Positions 1 through 11,427 of a DNA stretch of 64,000 nucleotides are shown here, piece by piece. Positions within the stretch are counted from its first letter, which is position 1. Each line of letters opens with the position of its first letter. The notes beneath the pieces were generated by a model. The model made no database searches. It was given only the letters and a program-made list of their open reading frames with translations, and was not told the origin of the DNA. The DNA is from Adiantum capillus-veneris. Taxonomy: Eukaryota > Streptophyta > Polypodiopsida > Polypodiales > Pteridaceae. The position numbers were made by a program, and so were the translations under genes. The stretch is from assembly GCA_014529385.2 (NCBI GenBank), contig CM043956.1:59467120-59531119 (forward strand), read 5' to 3'.

Positions 1-968
1 TCAACTCTCTTTTCCAGTGAGAAAACCATCTCGGGGGCTCTTCTTCTCCTCCTTTTTCTCGGAGCGGATGAGGCTATATGCTTGCCAACCAGATCAGCAA
101 GGCGAGGTCTCTCACCTTCAAAATCAACTCCCTCTAACCCATTACTCAACCTTTTTGTAGGTTGAGAAGGTGTCAACAAATTGGACAAGTCCAACGGCCT
201 CTTCTCTCTAGCTTCTCTCTTCAGCCCTCCCTTTGTAGGCTTGTTAGACTGTATACTAGCAATTCTATGATAAATCTCCGCATCCATGTTGCTGGGAAGG
301 AGCTTCATGCGGCGTTCCCAGACGTCCATTTGAAAGTATGAAGGAGCGCTAGCTTCTTTCTGCTCGTCATAATCCCTAACCTTTCTGTAATCAGGCATCA
401 TATTGTCCCACTTTACCCTACACTGCTCTTTCGTGCGTTGCACGCCTTTGCTCTTGCAATATTCAGCCACTTGTTTCCATTTGTCATCAGCAGAAAGCCT
501 GCTCCTCTTTGATTCACCGCAGGGAAACCCATATTCCTTGGCCTTGGCTTCTAGAAGAATGAGGATCTCGGCGTAGACCCAGTTTCCTTGTCGGTGGTGA
601 GCTGTCTCCTTTTCATCGGATTGAGGAGTCTCCTCCTGCTTGAATGCGTCCATTTGATGTTCGTGTGCACATTTGTCACTCTGCGGAGATGGCGTACTAT
701 TCATCTCTATGTTCAACACTCCAGGAGGAGACTTGTCAGAAGCCAGTCCATTCATGAAGCCAACCCTGCTTGCCAGCAGTTCCTTGCTAACCCCATTTGC
801 TCCCTCCTTGATAGCACTATTTGCATGCTCGTCCGACGCTCTCTCTGCAAACCCATTGCTAGAAAAGTCCACACTATGCAGCAAGTGCTCTTGACGTCCT
901 GGAATCCCAAGGGAGGAGATAGGCAGTTTCAAATCTTCAGCAGGCTTACCTTCTATCATGATCTCCAT
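1..968 (-). CDS. Trihelix (GT-type) transcription factor, ASR3-like; 3' end beyond the window
   Basis: The minus-strand frame opens at ATG 968-966, two codons after an in-frame TAG, and stays open for 322 codons to the window edge. After an acidic, serine-rich N-terminal region (about residues 1-125) comes a trihelix domain. Its first helix contains NWVYAEILILLEAK, followed by DDKWKQVAEYC and QCRVKWDNMMPDYRKVRDYD, and then a fourth helix region with SYFQMDVWERRMKLLP. This order and the QCRxKW..L/MxxDYxKI core match the ASR3/SH4-like trihelix group of plant nuclear DNA-binding proteins. Downstream, a run of basic residues (PRKRRRRR) looks like a nuclear localisation signal, and PLDLSNLL is only loosely similar to an EAR repression motif. 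No frameshift or stop interrupts it, unlike every other long frame here, so it is probably a functional host gene. The target sites, and whether it activates or represses, are not visible. Confidence 0.87.
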   Translation of the reverse strand, partial: MEIMIEGKPAEDLKLPISSLGIPGRQEHLLHSVDFSSNGFAERASDEHANSAIKEGANGVSKELLASRVGFMNGLASDKSPPGVLNIEMNSTPSPQSDKCAHEHQMDAFKQEETPQSDEKETAHHRQGNWVYAEILILLEAKAKEYGFPCGESKRSRLSADDKWKQVAEYCKSKGVQRTKEQCRVKWDNMMPDYRKVRDYDEQKEASAPSYFQMDVWERRMKLLPSNMDAEIYHRIASIQSNKPTKGGLKREAREKRPLDLSNLLTPSQPTKRLSNGLEGVDFEGERPRLADLVGKHIASSAPRKRRRRRAPEMVFSLEKRV

Positions 969-3582
969 GAGCTATCAACACCTTGGTTGAAGGCACTTTC
1001 TCCTTCTTTGAAAGAGCGCTGCTTTCCTGGGCGCAAAATTACCATTCAAGAAGAAGATTATGACGATTAAGCAGCTAACGATGTTTGACGGAAGCAAGGC
1101 CCTCGAGAGAGATTCAATAAAAGCGCAGCAGGAAACTGATAACAAGCCATGGCTTTCATGGCCGTCCAGATATGGAAAGGGTGTAATAATGGCAACGGTG
1201 GGAGAAAAAGCTCAATTGAGAAAGTTGGGCAGCTAAAAAATAAGCTTTTGCAAAGCGGGTTGGAGCGCGAAGGCGGAGAAATACAAAGCTTTGAAATGGG
1301 CAGCTATGGCGTCATGAAATATGAGTATCGCGCAGAATAGAGAGTGTAACTGTAGAACCCACCGGAAAGAAAATTGACATTCTTTCTTAACTGGCAGATT
1401 TTAGCAGTACAGCTAAAGTTTACGAGGAAGACGACGACCGGCGCAGCAGGTCGATACGACGGCCATCTGTCAGCTTTTTTTGCGAGTCATCACCCACGGT
1501 GAGCCATAGCTACCGGTCCAGCCAGTCTAGAGATCTGACCCGTCCAATAGAAATGGGCATCTGATGGTGGGGATCGAGTAGAAGCCTTAGAATTAGGTTG
1601 AACCTTTAAAATCCAATGTCCACTTGTTGCCATAAATACCCACCTGATCTTGCTATTTTTCTCCATTGATGATGATGCAATTTGGTCTACATGGTACAAA
1701 CGTTACCTACTAGTTTCTAAAGTTGTAACCTTATATTTTAGCTTTAGTTTCTCGATCTATCTATTTATGGTTGTGGTTGTAGACTTTTCTAATTCTCCAT
1801 GTATAATTTTATTTCATGGTAATGGCCAGCAATTTTCAAGTTCTAGGAGATAAGAGGGCTCCCCCATAGGCCATCTAAAGCCGGCCTTCCATATTTGTTT
1901 CCGAAGTGCCCCATAAGAGGCCCATATATACCTCCGGCATGGAAAAACGTAATGGCTCCGTTCAGACCTTCTCATTGAGGTGTGCTTCAATCACCCCCTA
2001 CATGGATAAACGACCCTTTTAACTCACTCTAAGCAGTTTCCCAACCCTAGCGTAGTGTTGTAAAACAAGCGAACTCATGAACTTTCTTCACCGAGAGGGG
2101 AAGCAAGAGCAATAACGACGAGGTAGAGGCGAGAAAGCTCCCAAACACAATCCCAAGAAATACACATACACCTTAGGCTCGTGTCACATTGGGACACGCA
2201 GCCATTCCACTTTTTGGAAGGTGGCCAGCCAAACGCGTCACATTAGGCTATATCCTAAACAATGCTAACTTCCCCCAACGAATCCGCTATAGCCAAATGG
2301 TAAGGCGTCCGTCTTTCGAGCTGATTGGCAAGTCTCAAAACCTGTGAGCGTCATTTGCGCCTACGCTTTTTGCAGTTGGCCGCTTCATTAGAAAATTGGC
2401 CGGCGTCTCTTGCCCGCCCCTCTGACAAAGGCTCGCGGCCAAGTTTTGCCTTTTCATTGGCGAATGAAACAACGCCATCTCAGCATGACCATGCACACTC
2501 CATCCCAGTGTGACACGGGCCTTACTTGTGGCTTGTTGAAATACTTATTTGCAATTCTCTATAAAAGGTGTGGAACACAAATCAATGCGAGATACCTTCC
2601 TGCAAAATTTACGATTTTCCAATTCACAAGATAAAGGGCTAGGCTATCTCAAGAACGGTTGAGAGAGTAAAGGCCATTTGTACACATCTACCTATCCCTT
2701 TTAATTGTCCATATCTCTCAGCTCTCAAGGGGTATCCCTATTTTATTCTCGATCATGTGCCCCCTCGATCCCCTCACTTCCCCATGATTAAATTGGGGCT
2801 TGGATTTCCATAGGACACAAGAAAATCTCCTTTCTAGTTCTTCCTCTCCCCCAAGAAGGGAAATTCCTTGTGGAAATTAGGTGTTGCTGCCCTTGCTCTC
2901 TCATGCATCCCTTTCACAAAACCTAGATATAAATAGAGCATGCTTTACCTATGTGGGCAAGAGCCTCGGCGAACTATACCCCTTTTGGTAGTCTTTTGTA
3001 ATTGCGCTTCTTCTTTAATATAATTCTGTTCTCGCTTTTTTTGGTAAAAAAAGAGCCTCAGCTTTAACTAGCCTGGCCTAAAATTAATTTTGTTGCGCAA
3101 AAATTTTGTTTGTTGGATGAGATAAAATTCCGATTCTATTTTCTTGTTTCAATCCGATGCTTTGTATTAGTTAGTTTTATAGGATTGCATTCACACACCC
3201 ACACTCCCATGTCGCAAGGATTGAACCATAGCAGACACCCATGCATTTGTCTACCCTCTCTTTTTTTATGAAGAACCTATTTCACGCGTGTTCCACTTCG
3301 TAGCAAATGACGGGGGGTGGAAGAAATGATGTGCTGACATGGACGACCTTTTCTCCACTTCCTCCGCCCTATGTGAACAGAGTTGTCCAATGGAGCTTTT
3401 TCATTGGAGCACGTTCCCCCATCTTCCTTCCGCCGCCTCAATGTGAACCCAATCTAACACTAGGCCATAGCCTTGTTACTAATGATAGCTTTCCTAAACA
3501 AGGCACACTCTCAAGTAGAAAACCAGCACCAAAATAGAGAGGGAAGAATTCCACACAAGTGGTGATCTTAAGTTGTAGCACC
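969..3582. other. Intergenic DNA upstream of the trihelix gene
   Basis: No convincing gene is seen. The first few hundred bases should hold the 5' UTR and promoter of the minus-strand trihelix gene, but I cannot place a clear TATA box. Short open frames (for example 1149-1340 on plus and 1490-1699 on minus) have no recognisable domain. Around 2990-3050, a tail reading ..TTTAATATAATTCTGTTCTCG.. followed by an A run resembles the 3' end of a plant LINE, but no LINE coding sequence precedes it. Confidence 0.5.
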
Positions 3583-3626
3583 TCCCCCCCCCCCCCCCCC
3601 CCCCCTTTCTCTCTCTCTCTCTCTCC
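3583..3626. repeat. Poly-C run followed by (CT)n microsatellite
   Basis: A run of more than 20 C residues passes directly into about ten CT dinucleotides. Runs of this type are prone to length errors in assembly. Confidence 0.95.
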
Positions 3627-4429
3627 CCACCACCGAGAGGACCTTTCTCAACATTCATGCTCTCAAAGAAGCACCAACTTCCTTCCATTGGCACTTTCTT
3701 TGCAAATAATCGATGAGGCTTTACGCCTATTAACTAAGCTAGTATCACTCGAACGATGAGCAAGCATATGCACTGCTCTTATCTCTCGCTTCATTATGTG
3801 GCAACAACCTTTTAAAAATCCAAAGTTTCGTGTGAAAATAAAGGGTTTTTTTTTGGGTATAAGAATAAAGTTTTCATCTACCTTGGCCTCTACTCCATAG
3901 TTTCACACACTTGCACGTCCCTTTCCTTCAAATGTATGCAATGGTGAGTTAAACTTCCAATGAATGTCGTTTGTCATTGGTAGTACATTCTAATCAATAG
4001 GTGACAACTTTCAAGGTATGCTCTTACTTCTTGAAGTTGCTTTCTTGCCATGGAAGGTTTCTTTAGAGTACAATAATTTTCAATCTCCACATGGAGACAT
4101 GTGCCAAGGGGGGAAAGATATCTTGCCTCCATAGCACAGCAAATGTTGTTTACAAGGACTTTATATAAAACGATGCTTATCAAAGTTATTTTAAAGTATA
4201 AAATCTTTTTGGCTCATTTTGCTGGTTTCCTAGCATGCCGGCTGTAGTGTTGAGTACCCTTTTTCTTCTCCACTAAAAATAGAGCTTTTTTGAGAGCCAG
4301 AAATGGTTTTTAAGAGTAAACCAAACTTCTACCTTTCATGGTGATGATGAGTTCCTTAAAAGTTCCACCTCCTAGTCATTATGATAGGCACAACATTGAT
4401 GCTCTTTTCATTGTTATGAGTTTCTTTGA

Positions 4430-4431
<2 letters not shown>
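3627..4431. other. AT-rich intergenic DNA
   Basis: I see no gene or known repeat in this stretch. Open frames are short and lack domains. Confidence 0.5.

Positions 4432-4471
<40 letters not shown>
4432..4471. repeat. (CT)n microsatellite
   Basis: About 20 uninterrupted CT units lie 50 bases left of the 5' LTR of the Gypsy element that starts at 4520. Confidence 0.97.
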
Positions 4472-4473
<2 letters not shown>

Positions 4474-4519
4474 AAAGTGTGCACACCGCAAAGATTACAA
4501 TCTACATAAGGTTGCCGAC

Positions 4520-5438
4520 TGTCATAAAATCTAATATTTAACTATACCCAAATGATTTTCTCATATTAAACTGATCACTTAATGTGAGAGAATAAATGGT
4601 AACAAGAGTTAGAATATAGATATGTGCTTTATATGCATCTCAGCACGGGGCCAAAGGTAATGAGCCCAAACAGGAGATGGTCTATCAAAGAGCATTGCTA
4701 ATGGAGCTTAAAAGACCTTAGGGTTAGCTTCATTATAGACGTCCAATAGTTAGTGTGAAAAGCCTTGGACCTTAGGTAAGCTAGGGATGTGCTTGAGGTG
4801 GGAACCTGGGCCAAGCTTGAGGTGCTTATCGTACTTGATGACTGAGATGCTTGATGATTGAGAAGCTTGAGGTGCTTCCCGTGCTTGATGACTGAGATGC
4901 TTAAGGTGCTTGTCATGCTTGAGATGCTAGGGTTGTACTTGAGTGGGAACTCGGCCCAAGCTTGAAGGGCTTAAGGACCAAGCTTGTGGTGGGAACCGGG
5001 ACCAAGGTTGAGGGACTTGAGGTATCAAAAGGTCAACAAGGATCCCTACAAGGAGGGGGCGAGCCCTACAAGTTGGGAGCATCAGAGAGAATACACACAC
5101 CCTCACACAAGGCAAGCCTAGACCAAAGAGGCAACAAGGACACATGTCAAGCTCCTCTCCATATTGCCCTCACAAGGTGCCTAAAGCCTATTGGTTGGCC
5201 TATCGAGGGGTCCAAAGAAATTAGTTTATTTAATTAATTTTTAAAGCATTATTCAAGCCCTCTCTCTCAAAGCGGTAAGAAGGACACTTGTCCTTATGCT
5301 ACCCTTGTTGCTTGATATGCACTAAGCATGTGATTGGCCAGTGGCCAGGCTTGAGGAGGCCCAATCAAATGCAGTCTAGTGCGAGAAGAGGGGGTCGACC
5401 CAAGCAAGTAGGAGGTGTGCTTTCCCATATACCCTCTC

Positions 5439-5474
<36 letters not shown>

Positions 5475-6147
5475 TGTGTGAAGTGCAAAGTGCAAGAGCT
5501 CCATCTCCTTCTCCAAACTTATTGTGAAGTTGAGAGCCTACATCAATACTCTTGGCTATGGAATGCAAATCCAACCAAGAACCATGCCCCAATGTTTAAG
5601 CTTGCCATCTTCATTCCTATGCTATTATGTATGCTAAACAAGAAGAGTGATGATAAGTGAGGAACTATTTCTTTATCCCATGAATGTTTCTTCTTCCTCT
5701 TCCCTACCCTCATTCCCCGCTAGCTCTCTCCACCTTTGAAGGTGTTTGAGGCCTTGAGACTAAGGCCGAGCGAGGATGGTTAATGCTTTCTACAAAGTCT
5801 ACGTTATGCTCTTGATGCATGAATCTTTCCATTTTCATTGCATCACCTAGGTCACAAGGAACACAAAGATTGTATTGTACCAAGTCTCTCTTGATGGGAG
5901 AATCTATAATACAAAAGCCTATTTGGAGGGGGACCGGCTCCTAAATCCGATCCTCAACTGCTGTCAAGTTCTCTAAACTCTGTCTCTTGCAAAAGTATTG
6001 TTCATTACAAGATAATTAAGTACGATGGTTATGTTGCTACCGCTAATTAAGTTCACACTCTATGTTCTCAAATTAGTCTCACAAAAATGCTCACTCTAAT
6101 TCTCTTAATTTCTCTATTCTCAAAGTTCATAGGCCATCTCCATTACA
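4520..6147 (+). repeat. 5' LTR of Gypsy chromovirus
   Basis: It is 1628 bases long, starts TGTCAT and ends TTACA. It matches 11428-13020 throughout, apart from small indels. It contains an (AC)n microsatellite at about 5442-5474 and repeated phrases of the type GAGATGCTTGAGGTGCTTGTC near 4800-4930. Confidence 0.93.
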
Positions 6148-6148
6148 T

Positions 6149-6161
6149 TGGTAGTAGAGCA
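6149..6161 (+). promoter_or_regulatory. Primer-binding site (initiator tRNA-Met type)
   Basis: TGGTAGTAGAGCA begins one base after the 5' LTR and differs at two positions from TGGTATCAGAGC, the usual complement of the initiator tRNA-Met 3' end. Confidence 0.85.
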
Positions 6162-6549
6162 TTTGGTTTCTCTTTTCTTTCTTAAGAAGAGAGGTCCTTA
6201 AGTTGTCCATGAAAGGTTGGGTCTGTTTATTGCAATAGGGTAAGTGGGACAGGGATCTATTATCTTGGTTGAGAAGGAGTTAGTTCGAGGTACACTGTTG
6301 GGAAATGTAGTCTTAATAATGGAGCCTCTCGGGGCTTGCCTTTGGCTAAACCATTATTGAGCTACGAGCAAGCTCAATAGGAACCATAATCAACCGAGCA
6401 ATGTTAGACCCTCTCCACTAGTCTTTGCAATCAATAGTGTCTAAGGTGTGGGTGCTTGAGAATTGATTTTCAAAGGTAAAAGAAGAGTAGAGACTAAGGT
6501 TTTTGAGGGTACCAAAGCACAAAGTAATCTATACATAAGTTTAATTACC

Positions 6550-7804
6550 ATGGCTGATAATAACCAAGAGAGTAAAATGAACATTGATAACTTTGATTTT
6601 GCACATGAAGTTGTTGATGACGATGCCCCCATGTTTGTCAATTATCTTGTTGCTAGGTTACAACAATCTATGGGCAACCCTGCTTTGCAAGCCGAAGTTA
6701 CTCAACAACTTCGTGCTTATAGGATTTCCCTTTCTCTCCAAGAGGAGAGAGAGCTTAGGAGGCCTCTTGATGAGACCCCCAAAAGAAGACTCTCTCCCAT
6801 AAGAGAGGAGGAATCCAAACAATGAGAAAGAAGTGAATCCCTAAGTTCCTCTGAAGATGTGGCTCCATGAAGACGGCGGTCTAAACGATCGCCAACTCCT
6901 CCCAAGAGGAAACGATCAACCCATAGTCCTTCTCCTCGTCACTCCAAAAGGGAAGAGAGGAAACAAAGTAAGAAAAGGGTAAGAAAGAGGTTACCTTCTT
7001 CACCTTCCTCCTCTTCCGAAGAAAGCAACAGTTATTTTCCTAAAGAATACAAGAGAAGAGGACATCGCAAATCTTACCCTGCATGGCGAAGGCTCCAAAA
7101 GCTCATGAAGTTTAAAGAGGGAGGAAAGAGTATCCTTTTTCTCATCTATGATGACACATTTGGTGCTACCGACAAAGTATTGGCCTTCATCCAACAATTT
7201 GATGCGGCCTTTGGAAACGAGGGCTTCACAGAGTCCTCTAAGCTACACCATGTAGCTATGCACTTCCAGAACATCGGCTCGTCAATGGTGGGCTAGCCTT
7301 CATGGCAATGGCGAAACCCCAAAGACATGGAAAACTCTACGGGTTTCCATCATGAAGAAATTGCTTGCAAGCGATGCAAAGGACAAAGTGCTTAACGAAT
7401 GGTAGAGTTTGAAGCTTCTCTTTCATGAGTCTATCCACAAATACATGGGCAAGTTTTGGGATTTACATCTCAAGGTTATTGTCCTTCACAATATAGACTT
7501 CACCGAGAAAAAGCAACAATTTTGTGCGGGATTACCTGAAGAGATGACGGAGTACGTCAACTCCCAACGCCCTGGTTCTATCACCGAAGTGATCCACCAC
7601 ACCATTAAGGCAATTCCAACAACAACAACAACAACAATTGATCCAAGGAGAAGGGAGTTTACAAAGGCAGATATAAACTCTCTCCTGAAGAGCTTGAAGC
7701 TTTTTGTAAGGACCACAAATGTTTTAATGGTGGGGAGCAAGGACGTGGCTATCATTCTTGCCCCAAGAGAAATTCTCACAATGAAACTCCTAGAGCTTCC
7801 ATGA
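6550..7804 (+). pseudogene. Gag of Gypsy chromovirus, SR-rich, broken
   Basis: The start is probably ATG 6550 in the context ACCATGG. The first 90 codons are open. Then come in-frame stops (about 6823 and after the VAP motif near 6867), an arginine/serine-rich stretch (RRRSKRSPTPPKRKRS and SPSSSSEE), and the folded gag part with FIQQFDAAFGNEGFTESSKL (about 7180-7255). A frameshift near 7290 moves the continuing gag (KYMGKFWDLHLKV, then FCAGLPEEM) to another frame. The zinc knuckle region reads FCKDHKCFNGG..YHSCPKRN, in which the expected second cysteine is glycine. The protein would form the particle and bind the RNA. The RS-rich segment is unusual for gag. Confidence 0.75.
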
Positions 7805-8356
7805 TCGAATCTCTAGAAGAGGATGCTCATTGCAAAGGATCACCTTTCTCCTATACTTGGGGAAAGGTAAGGGAGCATGATGCCTTCATCTTGTTTGACC
7901 CTGGCTCTACTCATAACTTTATATCAATGGAGTTGACCACTAAGTTGGGCATTCAAGCTTTTGAGATAGGAGATATTGTAACTGCTGATGGAGCTTTCAA
8001 GGGACAGCAAGCCTCTATTACTCCCTTGATTGGGAAGTTGAGGCTTCATGTCCAAAGCTGTCGACAAAGTAGATTTTTTCATCTCTCCTCTCCAACATGA
8101 GAATGTTATCCTAGGGGCACCATATTGGTTCAACCGCATGGCTACCAACATGAAGTTCCCTGAAACGAGAATCTATTTCACCTACAAGGAAAAGAGCATG
8201 TTTATAGATGCCAGTGAGTTTGGTCGTACTATACCACTGGTAAATTCTCCTGATTTTGACAAATCGATGAAAAGCTCAGTTTTTGCATACATGGTTTTTG
8301 TGATAGAATCCGTAAAAAGTCATAATGTTTCATCAAATGTAAATGGTAGGAATTAA
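7801..8356 (+). pseudogene. Retropepsin (protease) region of Gypsy chromovirus
   Basis: The motif LFDPGSTHNFIS at about 7889-7924 is the active-site segment of plant Gypsy aspartic proteases, with catalytic Asp followed by Pro-Gly-Ser instead of Ser/Thr-Gly-Ala, a variant common in this group. The downstream text includes VILGAPYWFNRM, matching the family's ILGxxWL segment, but a frameshift near 8045 separates the two parts. It would cleave the polyprotein. Confidence 0.75.
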
Positions 8357-8368
8357 GAAGAGTTAGAC

Positions 8369-9545
8369 TTGTCTAATTTTCTAGATGGATTCCAAGATGT
8401 GTTCATAGATGCTATCCCTATGGACTTACCTCCAGAACGAGGGGATGGTGACCATCGAATTGAGCTCCTACTAGGAAGCTCGCCACCTAACAAGCCTCCT
8501 TATCGAGTTTCCCAAGCTCAACAAGAGGAGATCATGAGGCAAGTACAAGAATTGGTAGACAAAGGGATGGTGAGGTCTATCTCCTCTTCCTTTTGTGCTC
8601 CAGTTCTTTTAGTGCAAAAGAAAGATTGTACATATCGTAAAGACTGCATTTTGTACAATGTTTGGTCTTTATGAATATCTACTCATTCCTTTTGGGTTGA
8701 TTAATGCGCCAGCCACATTCAATCGTTTAATGGAAAAAAAAAGACCCCATCGCAAGTTAACTAAAGTGTTCTTTGATGATATCATCATCTACTCCAAGTC
8801 TTTGGAGGAGCACAAGCAACATCTCCATGTAATTTTTCAAGCTTTAAGGGAGAACAATCTTTTTATCAATCAAAAGAAGAGTGAATTTTTCCTTCAAGAG
8901 ATTCAATTCTTAGGTCATATTATCTCTCAAGATGGTATCCGTATGGATCCATCAAAGTTGGAGGTAATAAAAGCATGGCCTAATCCAAGGAATCTACATG
9001 AGCTAAGAAGCTTTATTGGTATGTGTGCATACTATAGATGCTTCATAGCCAAATTCTCTCAAATAGTAGGACCATTACATGACTTAACAAAGAAGAACGT
9101 TAAGTACTCATGGACTGCTAAAGAGAAAAATGCTTTTGACAAGCTCAAAGAGAAGTTTACCTCCCAACCAGTCCTTATCCTTTCGGATCTTTCAAAGCCA
9201 TTTGAGGTCCAATGTGATGCTTGTGGTGATTTCCTTGGATTAGTTTTGCTTCAAGAAAAGCATGCCATAGCATATGAGAGCCAAAGGCTCAATACCGATG
9301 AACGAGTCTTGGGCATACACGAAAACAAGCTTTTAGCTTTTCTACATGCCATAGACACATGGAAGCAATATCTACTGGGGACTCCATTTATTTTGCGAAC
9401 AGACCACCAAAGTCTCAAGTACTTCATGACGCAAACCAAGCTTTTCGACAAACAAATGAGGTGGGCAAATTTTCTTGCGCAATTTTATTTTCATATTGCT
9501 CACATTGCTAGTAAGCACAATCAAGTGGCCAATGCACTTTCATGA
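8369..9545 (+). pseudogene. Reverse transcriptase and RNase H with deletion
   Basis: The N-terminal part (8369-8655) carries PPERGDGDHRIELL, PPYRVSQAQQEEI and PVLLVQKKD. The text then jumps from the residues after KKD straight to MFGLYEYLLIPFGLINAPATF (8658 on), so about 60 residues that normally hold the first catalytic aspartate are missing and the frame changes. The rest is continuous: FFDDIIIYS (two catalytic aspartates), FLGHIIS, LRSFIGMCAYYRCFI, then an RNase H part with VQCDACGDFLG and RTDHQSLKYF, ending at a TGA at 9543. Without the first aspartate the polymerase cannot work. Confidence 0.85.
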
Positions 9546-9560
9546 CGACCAAAAGTTAAT

Positions 9561-10738
9561 GTGGTGTCTACAACAACTCACAATGATCTATCTTCTATGA
9601 TAGATGAGTATGCTACTAACTTTGACTTTAAAGACATAATGTCAGCCCTTACACTTGGGAAGAAAGAAGAACCATTCACCTTGCATGATGGTTATCTTCT
9701 CCATGGCAATAGGCTATGTGTTACCCACTCCCTTCATGACAAATTCATGTATGAATCCCATGCTCCTCCCTATGTGGGGCATAGAGGCATTCAACCTAAT
9801 TTTTGAGGAGTACTTCTATTGGCCTACCATAAAAGTGGACATACAAGAGTATGTTTCAAAATGTGTGGTATGCCAAAAGACTAAATATAATAGAGGGAAG
9901 CAACCTGGATTACTCTAGCCACCATTGCCAATCCCTAATTCACCATGGGAGAGTATATCCATGGATTTTATCTTTGGATTACCCAAGTCTATCCATGGGA
10001 ATATGGGAATATGGACAATAGTCGACAGGTTTAGCAAGCAAGCACACTTTATTCCTGTCAAAAAGACTATTAAGGCACACCAAATGGCAACTCTCTTCAT
10101 ATCTTAGATTTCAAACACCATGGATTACCAACATCCATCGTGTGAGATAGGGATCCTAGAATGACCAATAATTTTTGGAAAGGTCTCTTTGAATATCTAG
10201 GTACAAGATGGAATTTCTCTTTGGCCTATCATCCACAAATGAATGGCCAAAGTGAGATAGCCAATCTTATGATTCTCGATCTACTAAAGACTTATGTTAC
10301 AGAAGTAGATCAAGGCTCACAATGGGAGAAGTACTACCCCTTGTAGAGTATGCGTACAATAATACTGTCCATACTTCTACGAGAAAAGCACCTTTTGAAA
10401 TCATACAGGGAAGACCTAAAAGTCGCTTGCTACTTAAAGTACATGGGAAGATCTTTGCTCCAGATGAGTATAGTCGTGACCTACAAGAATCTTTCCAAAA
10501 GATTAAGGAGTCTATATCCATTTCTCAACAAAGGCAAAAAACTGTTGCTGACAAGCACAGAAGGGCCTTAACATTCCAAGAAAATGATTGGGTCTTACTA
10601 AAGTTTCCCAAGGCTCGATTGAGGCAAACGACGTGCAAAAATCCTACGGGCCATCAAAAGTATTATGCTAAACTAGCAAAAAGATACTATGATCCTTTTC
10701 AACTAGCAAAAAGATACTATGATCTTTTCAAATCTTGA
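9561..10738 (+). pseudogene. Integrase of Gypsy chromovirus, broken
   Basis: The HHCC zinc-binding segment is split by a TGA: HAPPYVGHRGIQ at about 9760-9795, then CVVCQKTKYNRG near 9865. The catalytic core follows: [11 protein letters not shown] carries the first Asp, and HPQMNGQSEIAN carries the Glu. At about 10140-10165 the segment with the second Asp (normally xSDRDPR) has lost two bases, which brings in stops and removes that residue from the frame. A 30-bp in-frame tandem duplication lies at 10671-10730. Confidence 0.82.
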
Positions 10739-11070
10739 AGCCAATCAATGAGATGGCTTATCAACTCAAGCTGCCCAACCATTGGCTCATACACAATGCT
10801 TTTCATGTGGCCCAACTTAAGACCTACAAAGGAGAGCCCCCAATTGAACCAATTATTGAAGACCCTCCGAAAATTGAAGACCAAGAAGAAGCGATACAAC
10901 CCAAAGCTATCCTTTGGCATGAAGACAAGGTACTACGACATGGTAAGATTATCCAACGGTATCTTGTTAATTTCAAAAATTATCCTTTTGAAGATGCTAG
11001 ATGGATGCAAGGAATACAGCTTAAAAATAGTATGAACCTTGTCAATGCTTACAATGCTACATTAGAGTAA
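10735..11070 (+). pseudogene. Integrase C-terminus with chromodomain
   Basis: The text LPNHWLIHNAFHVAQLKTYKG is the usual end of a chromovirus integrase. It is followed by PKAILWHEDKVLRHGKIIQRYLV..W, with FKNYPFEDARW matching the chromodomain core (IL..R.LR.G...YLVKWKNYP...ATW). A chromodomain here is known from chromoviruses, where it steers integration toward marked chromatin. The frame ends at TAA 11068-11070. Confidence 0.85.
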
Positions 11071-11412
11071 GCAAATGTACATGCTTCTTTTAAATGATCA
11101 ATGTATTTGTATTATAAGACTAATTATCTTTTTATAGTGCACAAATTTAAGCAGTATGCATGTTTAGAATCATGTTTGTGATGACTACATCTCTCAAACA
11201 CCAAGTAGAATTTGTCACTCTACTTGGGAGAATGAAATGGACTAAAGAGCAGAAATGCTTGTGGTAGCTACGTCTCCTAAGCATCAAATGGATTAGCCAT
11301 CCATCTTGGAATGATGTTGTAGGGTAAAAAGATATCCTCTACCCGCTAAGAAACATTTACTAATGACTAAGGCTTTATCTCTTCTACCTCATAGTCAAGG
11401 ACACCTATGATT

Positions 11413-11427
11413 TCAAGAGAGAGGTAA
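11413..11427 (+). promoter_or_regulatory. Polypurine tract
   Basis: The purine-rich TCAAGAGAGAGGTAA sits directly before the 3' LTR, as expected for the plus-strand primer. Confidence 0.75.

Noticed and set aside
588-1070. Plus-strand open frame of 160 codons
   Set aside because: It is the antisense shadow of the trihelix N-terminal region and has low-complexity leucine/serine text with no domain.
2285-2360. tRNA-like text TAGCCAAATGGTAAGGCGTCCGTC
   Set aside because: The first half resembles a tRNA D-arm/box A, but there is no box B at a proper distance, no anticodon stem and no acceptor pairing.
5442-5474. Dinucleotide-encoded frames (THTHTH, VCVCVC)
   Set aside because: These are microsatellites inside LTRs; the open frames are by-products of simple repeats.
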